Below are positions 8,913 to 17,600 of a stretch of 61,508 nucleotides of DNA, piece by piece. The notes beneath the pieces are model-generated. The model worked only from the letters and a program-made list of their open reading frames with translations, ran no database searches and was not told where the DNA came from. Positions within the stretch are counted from its first letter, which is position 1; every line of letters starts with the position of its first letter. Source of the DNA: Prevotella sp. (GTDB lineage: Bacteria > Bacteroidota > Bacteroidia > Bacteroidales > Bacteroidaceae); assembly GCA_017428925.1 (NCBI GenBank), contig JAFRPY010000034.1, positions 1 through 61,508 of the forward strand, in the 5' to 3' direction. The translations under genes and the position numbers were made by a program.

Positions 8913-9871
8913 AGCAGTCCTTTTCTTTTTTTGATAACATCGAGCGGTTCCAGACTTACGCGTCCCGTTTCCTCATCATAGCGGATGTTGAATTCCTCGT
9001 GTGTCCGTTTCCAGCGGTTGTGTGTCCACAGCCAGTATTGCGGAGCGCGCCGGATGGATTCTTCGAGCAGACGGAAATAGGCATCTGTCATTTCGTAGTC
9101 CTTCATTTGTTTCGGGTCGAGTGTAATCAGCTTGATTTCTCCTACATAGTAGCCGCGGCGCGGTCTTGTCATGTCCATATAGATCACGGCATGTCCTGCA
9201 CTGCGCACCAGTCGTTCCGTACCGGTCAATACGGGTGTGTCGTGGTTCAGGAAGTCTATCCAGTGGTGGATGTTGTTCCAGAAAGGCACCTGGTCGGCAA
9301 TGTATCCCACCACTATGGGCTGCTGTTGCTTTCGGAAGGTGGCTATTCGTCGCAATGTCTCGGCCATGGGGATGCAGAGGGCTCCCATGCGCTGGCGCAG
9401 TTTCAGGATCATATTGTCGAACTCCTTGTTTTCCAGCGGATGGTATATCTGTCCGCATTTTGCCTTTGGCGTCACCCAGAGCGGGAACGTTGAAACCCAC
9501 TCCCAGTTGCAGTAATGGCCCAGATACATGGCGCACGACTGTCCGTTCTCAATCATCTCGTCTACCACTTCAACTCCTTTGAACACCATGCGGCGCCGGA
9601 GTTCCTTTTTGCTGATGGAAATCAGTTTGATGGTTTCCACAAAATAGTCGCAAAACCAGTGGTAGAAGTCTTTCTCAATTTTGCGCAGTTCTTCGGCGGT
9701 CTTCTCCGGGAAACTGTCAGCCAGATTCTTCCTCACCAGTTTTACCCTGTATTTCACCAGGTAATAGACCACCAGATAGAGAAAGTCGGAGAACAGGTAA
9801 TGAATCCTCATCGGCAACAGCGATAAAAGATACAATATAGCGTATATGCACTTGACCAGAAAACCTTTCAT
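8909..9871 (-). CDS. LpxL/HtrB-type lysophospholipid or lipid A acyltransferase
   Basis: This 320-residue membrane-associated acyltransferase has an N-terminal hydrophobic anchor and the HX4E catalytic signature within GHYCNWEW. It matches the lipid A late-acyltransferase family in length. The frame extends 12 codons upstream, but the ATG at 9871 is preferred because TATCTTTG (a -7 box) sits 5 bases before it at 9877-9884. The product likely adds a secondary acyl chain to lipid A. It is coupled by a 4-base overlap to the fucosyltransferase-like gene, joining lipid A and glycan modification. Confidence 0.8.
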   Translation of the reverse strand: MKGFLVKCIYAILYLLSLLPMRIHYLFSDFLYLVVYYLVKYRVKLVRKNLADSFPEKTAEELRKIEKDFYHWFCDYFVETIKLISISKKELRRRMVFKGVEVVDEMIENGQSCAMYLGHYCNWEWVSTFPLWVTPKAKCGQIYHPLENKEFDNMILKLRQRMGALCIPMAETLRRIATFRKQQQPIVVGYIADQVPFWNNIHHWIDFLNHDTPVLTGTERLVRSAGHAVIYMDMTRPRRGYYVGEIKLITLDPKQMKDYEMTDAYFRLLEESIRRAPQYWLWTHNRWKRTHEEFNIRYDEETGRVSLEPLDVIKKRKGLL

Positions 9872-9876
9872 GAGTG

Positions 9877-9884
9877 CAAAGATA
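9877..9884 (-). promoter_or_regulatory. -7 promoter box of the acyltransferase operon
   Basis: TATCTTTG on the minus strand matches TAnnTTTG and lies 5 bases upstream of the ATG chosen for the acyltransferase. No good TTTG partner is seen at the usual distance, so strength is uncertain. Confidence 0.5.
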
Positions 9885-9969
9885 AGGAAATAAATGAAGA
9901 ATGACACTTGTATTCATGGGATTTTTTATTAATCTGTGTTAATCAGTTCAAACTCTATCTGAAATGTTG

Positions 9970-9977
9970 TACCTTTG
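9970..9977 (+). promoter_or_regulatory. -7 promoter box of the GT2 gene
   Basis: TACCTTTG matches the Bacteroidota -7 box and lies 13 bases before the ATG at 9991. It selects this start over the ATG at 9964, which would lie upstream of the transcript start. Confidence 0.55.
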
Positions 9978-9990
9978 CACATCATTTCAG

Positions 9991-10932
9991 ATGGAAAATC
10001 AAGAATTAATAAGCATAATTGTACCTGTCTACAATGTCATCGAGTATCTCGAAAAATGCGTCAGGTCGGTATTGAACCAGACATTTGCCTCATGGGAGCT
10101 GTTGCTCATTGATGACGAAAGTACCGATGGCTCCAGTCTGTTGTGTGACAAACTGGCCGCCAGTGACTCTCGCATCAGGGTAATTCATGCCGCCCATGGC
10201 GGACCAGGTCCCGCTCGTAACATTGGCCTTGCATCTGCACGTGGGGCGTTTGTCTATTTCATCGACAGTGACGACTGGATAGAGCCTGACACGCTGGAGG
10301 TCATGCTCAGTGCGATGCATGCCAGCGATGCTGATGCCGTAGGGTGTGGTGTCTTCTACGAATATCCCTCTCGCTGCAAGACCATTTCCTATGTTGACTC
10401 GGATTGCGTGTTGACACGCGAAGAATCACTGAAGATGATTATCACCGGGCGACTGCCCAGCTACCTGTGGATGCTGTTGTGGCGCCGCTCGGTTGTTCAG
10501 GAACCCTTTGCCGAACTTCCCTGTTACGAGGACTATGCCACGGGTTACAAATGGTTCTCGCATGTTCGTCGGGTGGTTATGCTCACCGTGGCCAAGTATC
10601 ACTATGTTCAGCGCGAAGGCAGCATCCTGCATACCGCCAGGCGAGACAAATACCTCTTGGATGTTTTCGTCGACCGTCACGATTATATCAAGTCTCATCA
10701 ACTGCTGGACGAGACTGACAACCGTGGCAATACCGTGAGAAACATGTTGAAACTGGCGAAAGACTTCTCCAGGAAACCTGTCAGTTACGAAGAAAAAGTT
10801 CAGTTTGTCAGTAAGATTCGTGGCATTCTGCCCAAATATCTTCCCGTCACTTTCCGTCAGTTAGGGTTGAAACGATGGATACGCCTGAAACTCCTTTTGC
10901 AGTCTGTTCAGGCCTTTGTCCGGTTAGTCTGA
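9991..10932 (+). CDS. Family 2 glycosyltransferase
   Basis: This 313-residue GT-A fold enzyme has the N-terminal SIIVPVYNVIEYLEKC strand, DDESTDGS nucleotide-binding loop and DSDDW (DXD-type metal site) characteristic of GT2 glycosyltransferases. It probably adds a sugar to a capsule, O-antigen or other surface glycan. The start at 9991 is supported by the -7 box at 9970-9977. Its 3' end overlaps the convergent glycosyltransferase gene by 25 bases. The acceptor and donor are not predictable from the sequence. Confidence 0.85.
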   Translation: MENQELISIIVPVYNVIEYLEKCVRSVLNQTFASWELLLIDDESTDGSSLLCDKLAASDSRIRVIHAAHGGPGPARNIGLASARGAFVYFIDSDDWIEPDTLEVMLSAMHASDADAVGCGVFYEYPSRCKTISYVDSDCVLTREESLKMIITGRLPSYLWMLLWRRSVVQEPFAELPCYEDYATGYKWFSHVRRVVMLTVAKYHYVQREGSILHTARRDKYLLDVFVDRHDYIKSHQLLDETDNRGNTVRNMLKLAKDFSRKPVSYEEKVQFVSKIRGILPKYLPVTFRQLGLKRWIRLKLLLQSVQAFVRLV

Positions 10933-11687
10933 CGCTCTTCTATGAGTTTGGTAACGACAACAAACTGATAGTGGGCATCCAGAAGGGCATGGATAAGTCC
11001 CGGCATGCCGTCAAGGAATCCTTTTTTCACGATATAAGACTTGAAGAAACGGAACAAAGGACGGAAGATGAGTGCAAGCAACCCATAGTTTTTATGCCTG
11101 CGGCGTGGCAGTTCATATTCTGAGTAGGTGTCGGTCTTGCGCAGAATGCTGCTAATCGAGTCGTTGGCCAAATGCTCCAGGGCCAGTTCCCGCCTGTTGC
11201 TGGGGATATGTTCCACTTTGCCGTCTACCTCAGGCGAACAATGTATCACGGCAGGCCAGTGGGTATTGTCTTGGCGGAAGAAGCGTAGCACATAGTCGGG
11301 GTAAGCAGAATGCAGGAACCGCCCCATGAAGTAGTTCTTCCGTGGAATGGCGATGCCCGCCAAGTTATCTGAGCGTGTTGTCTGCTCATAAAGAAACTTC
11401 CTGAGTTCAGGCGTCACCACCTCATCAGCATCCACCACCAGCACCCAGGGGTGGGCGGCCTCGTGAATGGCAAATTCTCGGGCGGGTTCCACGATGGTGT
11501 GACCTGCCTTTGGAAACGTCACCACCCGGCACCCGTTTCTCTTCGCAATTTCCAGTGTAGTGTCCGTGCTTTCCATGTCGCAGACGAGCACCTCGTCGAA
11601 ATCCTTCACGGCATCAATCACCCGTTGCAGATGCTGTTCCGCATTGTAGGTGTTGATGACTACCGAAATCCTATTCTCTTCATTCAT
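10908..11687 (-). CDS. WaaE/KdtX-type family 2 glycosyltransferase
   Basis: This 259-residue GT2 enzyme begins ISVVINTYNAEQHL and carries VLVCDMESTDTT and VLVVDADE, the arrangement of the KdtX/WaaE core-glycosyltransferase subgroup. It probably works on LPS core or a related glycan at the inner membrane. A frame extension to 11723 exists, but the ATG at 11687 follows a TATCTTTG box (11693-11700) by 5 bases and is preferred. It is convergent with, and overlaps by 25 bases, the neighbouring GT2 gene. Confidence 0.82.
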   Translation of the reverse strand: MNEENRISVVINTYNAEQHLQRVIDAVKDFDEVLVCDMESTDTTLEIAKRNGCRVVTFPKAGHTIVEPAREFAIHEAAHPWVLVVDADEVVTPELRKFLYEQTTRSDNLAGIAIPRKNYFMGRFLHSAYPDYVLRFFRQDNTHWPAVIHCSPEVDGKVEHIPSNRRELALEHLANDSISSILRKTDTYSEYELPRRRHKNYGLLALIFRPLFRFFKSYIVKKGFLDGMPGLIHALLDAHYQFVVVTKLIEERQTNRTKA

Positions 11688-11692
11688 GGGTA

Positions 11693-11700
11693 CAAAGATA
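11693..11700 (-). promoter_or_regulatory. -7 promoter box of the WaaE-like gene
   Basis: TATCTTTG on the minus strand lies 5 bases before the ATG at 11687. It matches TAnnTTTG and, as for other genes here, implies a near-leaderless mRNA. Confidence 0.5.
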
Positions 11701-11733
11701 TTTAAAATGAATGGAAAAAGCATTGACCTATGG

Positions 11734-11817
11734 ACAAAAATCTACAAAAATCCCACAAAAAAGTTCCTTATGAGGCTTAAAGGGGAATATTTGTGTCAGA
11801 TTTTTGTAGATTTTTGT
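11734..11817. repeat. 19-bp inverted repeat, AT-rich
   Basis: Bases 11734-11752 and 11799-11817 are perfect reverse complements (19 bp), and a second paired block (11754-11759/11790-11795) extends the stem. It sits between the start of the glycosyltransferase gene and the end of the P-type ATPase gene. It may act as the ATPase terminator, though no T-run follows. The arm resembles the repeats at 64-106 and 45003-45038. Confidence 0.65.
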
Positions 11818-11843
11818 TTAAGAAAGTTGGGGTGGTGGGCAGT

Positions 11844-13766
11844 TTACGTCCTCATGGCACGGATGGCATTGAGAACGGCGAGAATCAGCACACCTACATC
11901 GGCAAAGATGGCGAGCCACATGTTGGCAATGCCTAAAGCACCCAACACCAGACAGATGCCCTTGATGCCAAGAGCCATAATGATGTTCTGCCACACGATG
12001 GAGAGCGTCTTGCGCGAGATGCGGATGGCCTTGGCAATCTTCATCGGGTCGTCGTCCATCAGCACGACATCGGCTGCTTCGATAGCGGCATCGCTACCCA
12101 ATCCGCCCATGGCAATGCCCAAGTCGGCACGCGTCAACACAGGTGCATCGTTGATGCCGTCGCCCACGAAAGCCAGCCGTTCGTCCTTTTGCTGTGCAGC
12201 CAGCAGATTGTCGACGATACTCACTTTGTCGGCTGGCAAAAGTTCACTGTACACCTTGTCCACACTGAGGGCAGTAGCCACTTCCTCGGCCACCTTCCGG
12301 TTGTCGCCTGTCAGCATCACCGTGCGGTTCACACCTGCCTCACGCATGGCCCGGATGGCTTCAGCGGCATGGGGCTTCACCACATCGCCCAGAACGATAT
12401 GTCCTAAATATCGTCCTTCGGCAGCCACATGGACCACAGTGCCTGCAGCCTGGCAATGGCAGCATTCCACGCCCTCGCTCTGCATCAATTTCTCATTTCC
12501 CACAACCACGCGCCGGCCATCGACAACCGCCGTGACACCATGGCCGCTCAGTTCCTGAATGTCGGCCACACGGCTATGGTCTATAGGCTGACCGTATGCC
12601 TGCCGCAGACTTTTGCTGATAGGATGCGACGAGGCACACTCGGCCAGCGCAGCCAGTTCCACCAACATTTTCCGCTCTTCCTCGTCGGTCTTGTCGGCAT
12701 CGTCGATATCGTGCATGGCCGTCACCTCGAATACGCCCAGGGTGAGCGTGCCGGTCTTGTCGAGCACCACGGTCTTCACCTTGGTCAGCGTTTCCAACAT
12801 GTTGGCGCCTTTCACCAGCACACCCGCGCGACTGGCACCGCCAATTCCGGCAAAGAACGACAATGGAATGCTGACCACCAGTGCACATGGACAGCTGATG
12901 ACAAGGAAAATCAGCGCGCGGTAAACCCATTGGCTCCACATCGGGTCAGCACCCATGAAGAGCAGGCGTGCCAACGGTGGCAGCAGGGCCAGCGCCAAGG
13001 CAGCATAACAGACGGCAGGGGTATAGACACGGGCAAAGCGCGTGATGAAATCCTCCGAACGTGACTTGTGCGAGGCACTGTCTTCCACCAATTCCAGTAT
13101 TTTCGATACCGTCGACTCTCCGAACTCGCGAGTGGTACGTATTTTAAGTACGCCCGTCATGTTGATGCTTCCGCTGACCACCTCCTCGCCTTCTGCCACA
13201 TCACGGGGCAGCGACTCGCCCGTCAGAGCCGACGTATTTAGCGACGACCTTCCATTTTCCACGATTCCATCGATAGGAATCTTCTCTCCGGGCTGCACCA
13301 CAATCGTCTGTCCCACCTCCACATCGTCGGGGTCTACACGCTCCAACGAGCCGTCCTCCCGCTCAATATTTGCATAGTCTGGACGTATGTCCATCAGTGC
13401 GGCAATGTCTCGGCGACTCTTGCCTACGGCATAGCTCTGGAACAATTCGCCCACTTGATAGAACAGCATCACGGCGATGGCCTCCAGATAGTCGCCACTG
13501 CGCTCATAAAGAGCCAGTGCAAAGGCCCCGAGCGTAGCCACCGCCATCAGGAAGTTCTCGTCGAACACCCGGCTGTTGCGGATGCCCATCAGAGCTTTGC
13601 GCAGGATATCATAGCCGATGATGAGATATACCGCCAGATAATAGAGCAGTCCATGCGCAACACCACCCAACGGCAGGACGCTGATCTCGGGCAGCAGTTT
13701 CAGAAAGGCGGTCAGCATGGCCGCCACCACGATGCGCAGGAGCATTGTCCGCTGTTTCTTGTTCAT
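11844..13766 (-). CDS. Heavy-metal P1B-type ATPase (Zn/Cd/Pb-exporter type)
   Basis: This 640-residue cation pump has the TGES actuator motif (182-185), the membrane metal site CPC (292-294), and the phosphorylated aspartate in DKTGTLT (Asp336). It also has TGDN and GDGIND hinge motifs. It lacks the usual N-terminal HMA domain; that domain is a separate gene immediately upstream (13770-13988, 3-base gap). The CPC site followed by ALVVSIPLSFF suggests the zinc/cadmium/lead export branch rather than copper. It likely exports metal ions across the inner membrane. Confidence 0.9.
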   Translation of the reverse strand: MNKKQRTMLLRIVVAAMLTAFLKLLPEISVLPLGGVAHGLLYYLAVYLIIGYDILRKALMGIRNSRVFDENFLMAVATLGAFALALYERSGDYLEAIAVMLFYQVGELFQSYAVGKSRRDIAALMDIRPDYANIEREDGSLERVDPDDVEVGQTIVVQPGEKIPIDGIVENGRSSLNTSALTGESLPRDVAEGEEVVSGSINMTGVLKIRTTREFGESTVSKILELVEDSASHKSRSEDFITRFARVYTPAVCYAALALALLPPLARLLFMGADPMWSQWVYRALIFLVISCPCALVVSIPLSFFAGIGGASRAGVLVKGANMLETLTKVKTVVLDKTGTLTLGVFEVTAMHDIDDADKTDEEERKMLVELAALAECASSHPISKSLRQAYGQPIDHSRVADIQELSGHGVTAVVDGRRVVVGNEKLMQSEGVECCHCQAAGTVVHVAAEGRYLGHIVLGDVVKPHAAEAIRAMREAGVNRTVMLTGDNRKVAEEVATALSVDKVYSELLPADKVSIVDNLLAAQQKDERLAFVGDGINDAPVLTRADLGIAMGGLGSDAAIEAADVVLMDDDPMKIAKAIRISRKTLSIVWQNIIMALGIKGICLVLGALGIANMWLAIFADVGVLILAVLNAIRAMRT

Positions 13767-13769
13767 GGC

Positions 13770-13988
13770 TCAACCAATGATTTCAAAGTCAGGCTCCACC
13801 TTTTTGGCCACGCGCAACACCTCTTTCATCACGACTTCGGGATTGGCATCGTCTTCAAACTCGATTTTCATTTTCTGAGTCATAAACACCACGTTGGCAT
13901 TTTTCACGCCGGCCACCTTCTTCACTTCTTCTTCCACGAGGTTAGCGCAGTTGGCGCAATCCACCTCAATCTTAAACGACTTTTTCAT
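13770..13988 (-). CDS. HMA-domain metal-binding protein
   Basis: This is a 72-residue stand-alone heavy-metal-associated domain with the metal-binding motif CANC (residues 11-14) and the beta-alpha-beta-beta-alpha-beta pattern of the family. It precedes the P-type ATPase gene by 3 bases in the same operon and probably replaces the ATPase's missing N-terminal domain as a delivery or regulatory partner. The Cys-X2-Cys spacing is seen; the metal is not identifiable. Acidic residues (EFEDDAN) follow the third strand. Confidence 0.85.
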   Translation of the reverse strand: MKKSFKIEVDCANCANLVEEEVKKVAGVKNANVVFMTQKMKIEFEDDANPEVVMKEVLRVAKKVEPDFEIIG

Positions 13989-14028
13989 ATTATTGAGTTG
14001 ATGAGTTATTCATTTCTGATTTCGCTGG

Positions 14029-14063
14029 CAAAATTACGACAAAAGAAATGCAACCCGGTTGCA
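14029..14063 (-). promoter_or_regulatory. Promoter with perfect palindromic operator for the metal-export operon
   Basis: TAATTTTG (14029-14036, minus strand) matches the -7 consensus about 40 bases upstream of the HMA gene. TGCAACC-C-GGTTGCA (14049-14063) is a perfect 7-1-7 palindrome spanning the spacer/-33 zone, where a metal-responsive regulator would be expected to bind. No regulator gene is adjacent. The operator role is inferred. Confidence 0.5.
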
Positions 14064-14179
14064 AAAAGGGGCAGCTGTGATATTTACTGAATCTCTCTTT
14101 ACTCACACTGGCGAGAATAATATCACTGATAATTAAGGATTTAGAGGAGCGATGTCGGAATGGAAAGGAGATAGTCAAA

Positions 14180-14243
14180 GTAATTTAGACTAAATTACTT
14201 ACCAATTTAGACTAAATTACTTTGTAAATTAGACTAAATTACT
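14180..14243. repeat. 22-bp tandem array of AATTTAG-A-CTAAATT palindromes (copy A)
   Basis: Palindromic cores start at 14182, 14204 and 14226, exactly 22 bp apart. The first two are perfect 7-1-7 palindromes; the third has one mismatched arm base. A virtually identical array lies at 18743-18806. It sits downstream of a terminator, between the small-peptide gene and the metal-export operon. Confidence 0.8.
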
Positions 14244-14277
14244 TTGCAAAAGATTATCAATTATTGCGAAACCATAA

Positions 14278-14311
14278 AGGGGGCAGCTATGATTCATCAC
14301 CGCTGCCCCCT
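14278..14311 (-). terminator. Terminator hairpin behind small-peptide gene (copy A)
   Basis: AGGGGGCAGC (14278-14287) and GCTGCCCCCT (14302-14311) make a perfect 10-bp GC-rich stem with a 14-base loop, about 60 bases past the small-peptide stop. Only a weak T-run follows on the minus strand. Confidence 0.65.
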
Positions 14312-14369
14312 CTCTAATATAATGAAAAAACTATACTAATATCAGAAATATTTATCGAGTTGTACTGAA

Positions 14370-14567
14370 TTACTCTTCGTCGTCGCCCCACAGGCTCTGC
14401 TGAGTAGGCAGTGCCTCCTCATCCTCGATGACTGCCGATTCCTTGGCATCCACCTCATGGGCTACGTTACTGTATGTGTCACCTGTGGGACTAGGTTCTT
14501 CCAAAATTGTACCGATGAGGTTAACACTCACTATCGTTGCCTCGGGCTGAATATATATCTTTTTCAT
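14370..14567 (-). CDS. Small acidic companion peptide, 65 aa (copy A)
   Basis: The product is 65 residues, beginning MKKIYIQPEATIVSVN and ending in an acidic SLWGDDEE tail. No signal peptide or membrane helix is evident. A nearly identical 64-residue protein is encoded at 18929-19123. Both lie just downstream of a giant secreted protein gene and before an identical terminator, so co-transcription with the giant gene is likely (60-base gap). The N-terminal MKKxYIxP type of small protein is recurrent in Prevotella, as far as I recall, without known function. A precursor peptide, chaperone or inhibitor are all possible; none is shown. Confidence 0.7.
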   Translation of the reverse strand: MKKIYIQPEATIVSVNLIGTILEEPSPTGDTYSNVAHEVDAKESAVIEDEEALPTQQSLWGDDEE

Positions 14568-14627
14568 CTTTTTGTAATTTTATAAGTTTATGAGTTAATT
14601 TCTCATTTTCTCATTGTCTCATTTTCT

Positions 14628-17600
14628 TCATTTCAAGATAACCTTCTTGCCGTTCTTCACATAGATGCTACCCTTCTGGGGCTGATTCACCTTCATGCCG
14701 CTCAGCGTGTAGTAGCAGTCGTCGTTGTAGGTGCGCACTGTGCTCTCCACACCCTTGAGCGAAGTGGTCTCTGTGCCCTGCTCATCGTCAACGAAGACGA
14801 TGGCGAACATTGTCTTCGCACTGGCACCATTTGACGAGGGCTTCACTTTCTCGGTGAGCAGTGGCAGGAATGCCTTGTTGTTTCCTGGCACTACATTGGC
14901 GGCCACACGGCGGAAACGCTCTACGCCTGTCTCTGTCTTTCCTGTATATACGTTTGTTCCCTTTGAACTGAGCACGTAGTTGGTGTAAACGTCATAGGTC
15001 TGTGGCAATACGTCACTTGTGGGACTTCCAGGTAACCACGACCTCAAGTGGTTCTTGAATCCGTTGGTTTCACTGACATCAAGCACCGTCTTTCCGTTTT
15101 CTACAGTTGACTGGTCGTGCATGTCGGGCACGAAGAGGTGGAAGCCGCCGTCGATGGCACTTACAGCCTTCGAACCGCTTACTGCCGCATCGGTGTTGTA
15201 TATAATGTAGGCGTTATGGTCATAGTTCGTCGCTGAACCAATGAGATAATCCGAAGAAACTGCGGTCAGCGTAATCGTAGGAATGTCGCCGGCCTCGTCG
15301 CCATAGTTGACGCTGGTCACGGTATATGCCTTCAGGCCCGTGCCCGTCATATATCCCATCAGTTCGGGGTCTATCTCCTTGGCGCGGCTCTCAGTGGCAT
15401 AGCCCAGTGCGTTCACGCTCTTGGCATCTTCTGATACGGCAATCTTCTGCACAATGGCATTGCGGAAATAAAGCACCATGTCTGCGCCTGTGCCCTTCAC
15501 GGCATAAACGTACTCTTTACCGCTCAGTGTTTTGGTGTAGGTTAATGCTGTTGATGCATCACCGACAGTAACTGAAGGAGTACCACGATCACTAATCTCC
15601 TTAACCCTTACATAAACGGCAGAAGTGGAGGGAACTTCGGGAATCGTAATTCTCCAGTAATCACCAGATTGCTCATATAAGTGGAGGCCCTCATTAGTGA
15701 TGCGGAGACGTCCGTTTCGCTTAGATTCGTTTTGTCTTGGTGTGATGCCGAGACCGCTGGCCTCTGTCAGAAACTGACCGCCGGCATAGAGCTGAGAACC
15801 CCAAGAATTCATCAGTTCTCCGCTTCCCACATCATCGTTGTTTCTTATTTGTATGCCATAGCCGCCATAAGTGTCGCTATACTGCTTCCAGTATTCCACA
15901 GCATTGTAACCTCCCGTGTTCATAAATTCCGTAAGGCCGCAATTTGTGGTATAAGCACTGCTGCTCGTGATTTCAGTTTGAATCTTGCTCTCATTATAAC
16001 TCAGCATGTCGGTGAAGTCCCAGGTGTAGGGATAGGTCTTCTTCTCTAAATAGCCCACAATGACATTTTGCAGTCCATAGTCGGCCACATAAGCTTCTGT
16101 GCCCTGTTCGATGGTCTCGATGCGCATGCGGAACATGCCTATCTCGCCTGGAGTTGACTTGTAGAAAATGTAGGGATTCACATTGCCGTTGGCTGATACA
16201 ATTGTACCATAGAACAGATGGCTGACATCCGTGCTGACCGTACCAGAGCTGTAGAGCACAACGGGAGTTTTCAATACATCGCCCTTTCCGCGATAGTGCA
16301 ACTGGTAACAAGCATTCTTTGTTGTGTTTGCATCGTCCTTATAGGTGTTAAGGAACTGGTATGTATAAGCATTGTATGCCGTATTTTGATAAGTAGCAGT
16401 AGTTCTTACAGCATCCACCGTGAACTTGTGGTTGCCCTGATAAATCTCGATGGAATAAATCTTCGTCATCGAGCCGCCGTTCATGTAGAACGTCATCGGG
16501 CCGCCGGTGGAAATGAAATGGTAGGCTCCACGGAGATTATAGTCATCATGGTCGCCATTCCAGATTGAACCGCCTGCCTTGTAGGTTTTAGTCGCGTCGA
16601 TGTTTGTGCCGATGGCATCCTGCGCACCAGTGATGTTGAAGAAACATACGTCGCTGCTGCTGCCGTCGCCGCTGCCCATATAGATAATCACGCGGTCGCC
16701 AGCAGCCAGTCCGGGGATGGTGAACGAGCCGCCGGGCAGAATGCCCACATAGCGGTCGGTGTAGGCTGTGGCATTCAAGTCGTTCTCGTTGTAGAGACAT
16801 GCCTTTAGCGTCGGGGTGTTGAAAATCAGTCCCTCGGTCTCCCAGATATAGGCGGCATTGTTGCCGTCCATCAGCTCAACGCTCTGATACATCGGGTCGT
16901 GGGTGCCCACTTGCTGATTGTTAATCACGCGGTAGGTGTATTTCCACTTTCCGGCCGCCGTCTCCCGATAGAGGTCCGACGTGGTGTCAGAATATTTGCC
17001 TATCTTTAACGGGCCTGAGCCGGCATTGGTCGACTTCGATGTGTCGTAGAAGTTCCAAATGTGGCCCTTCGCGGCAGAGTAGGGGATGGTGACCACTAAA
17101 GTTGCATTACCGGCGTCTAATTCCAGATCCATAATGATAACGCCGCCCTTGTCCGCATTGTTGTCATTATATGCTATTCCCGAAATATCGACAGAGCCCG
17201 AAGTTGAGTTACCACTGAAGGAAACACTTATCCCAGATGTCTTGATATTGCTTGAAGCACTTTTTATGTTATAACTATCCAATCGGGTTGCACCTTTCAC
17301 AGCCACGCTTCCACTCGTGGCACCATTTGCCAGTACAACGCTCTGATTCATGTAGAACTCGTTGGTAAAGGTGAAGTCGTGGAGACCGAAGTAGTTGTAC
17401 GACCTGTTGGTTGGGTCGTCGCAGACATAATAGGTCTTTCCTTTTTCAAGTGTTGCCCAACTGTTAGTGGGAAGCATTATGGTTCCGCTGGTTGAACTAC
17501 TTGCTATTTGAGTATATGTCCCAGTTGACTCGTCAACTTCATACAAATATATTGAGCCACCACTCAGAAAACCATTCATCTGAAGTTTTCCTCGTGCTGA

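Noticed and set aside
14180-14243. CRISPR-like repeats
   Set aside because: Contiguous 22-bp units without spacers and an identical copy at 18743; a duplicated palindrome array explains it.
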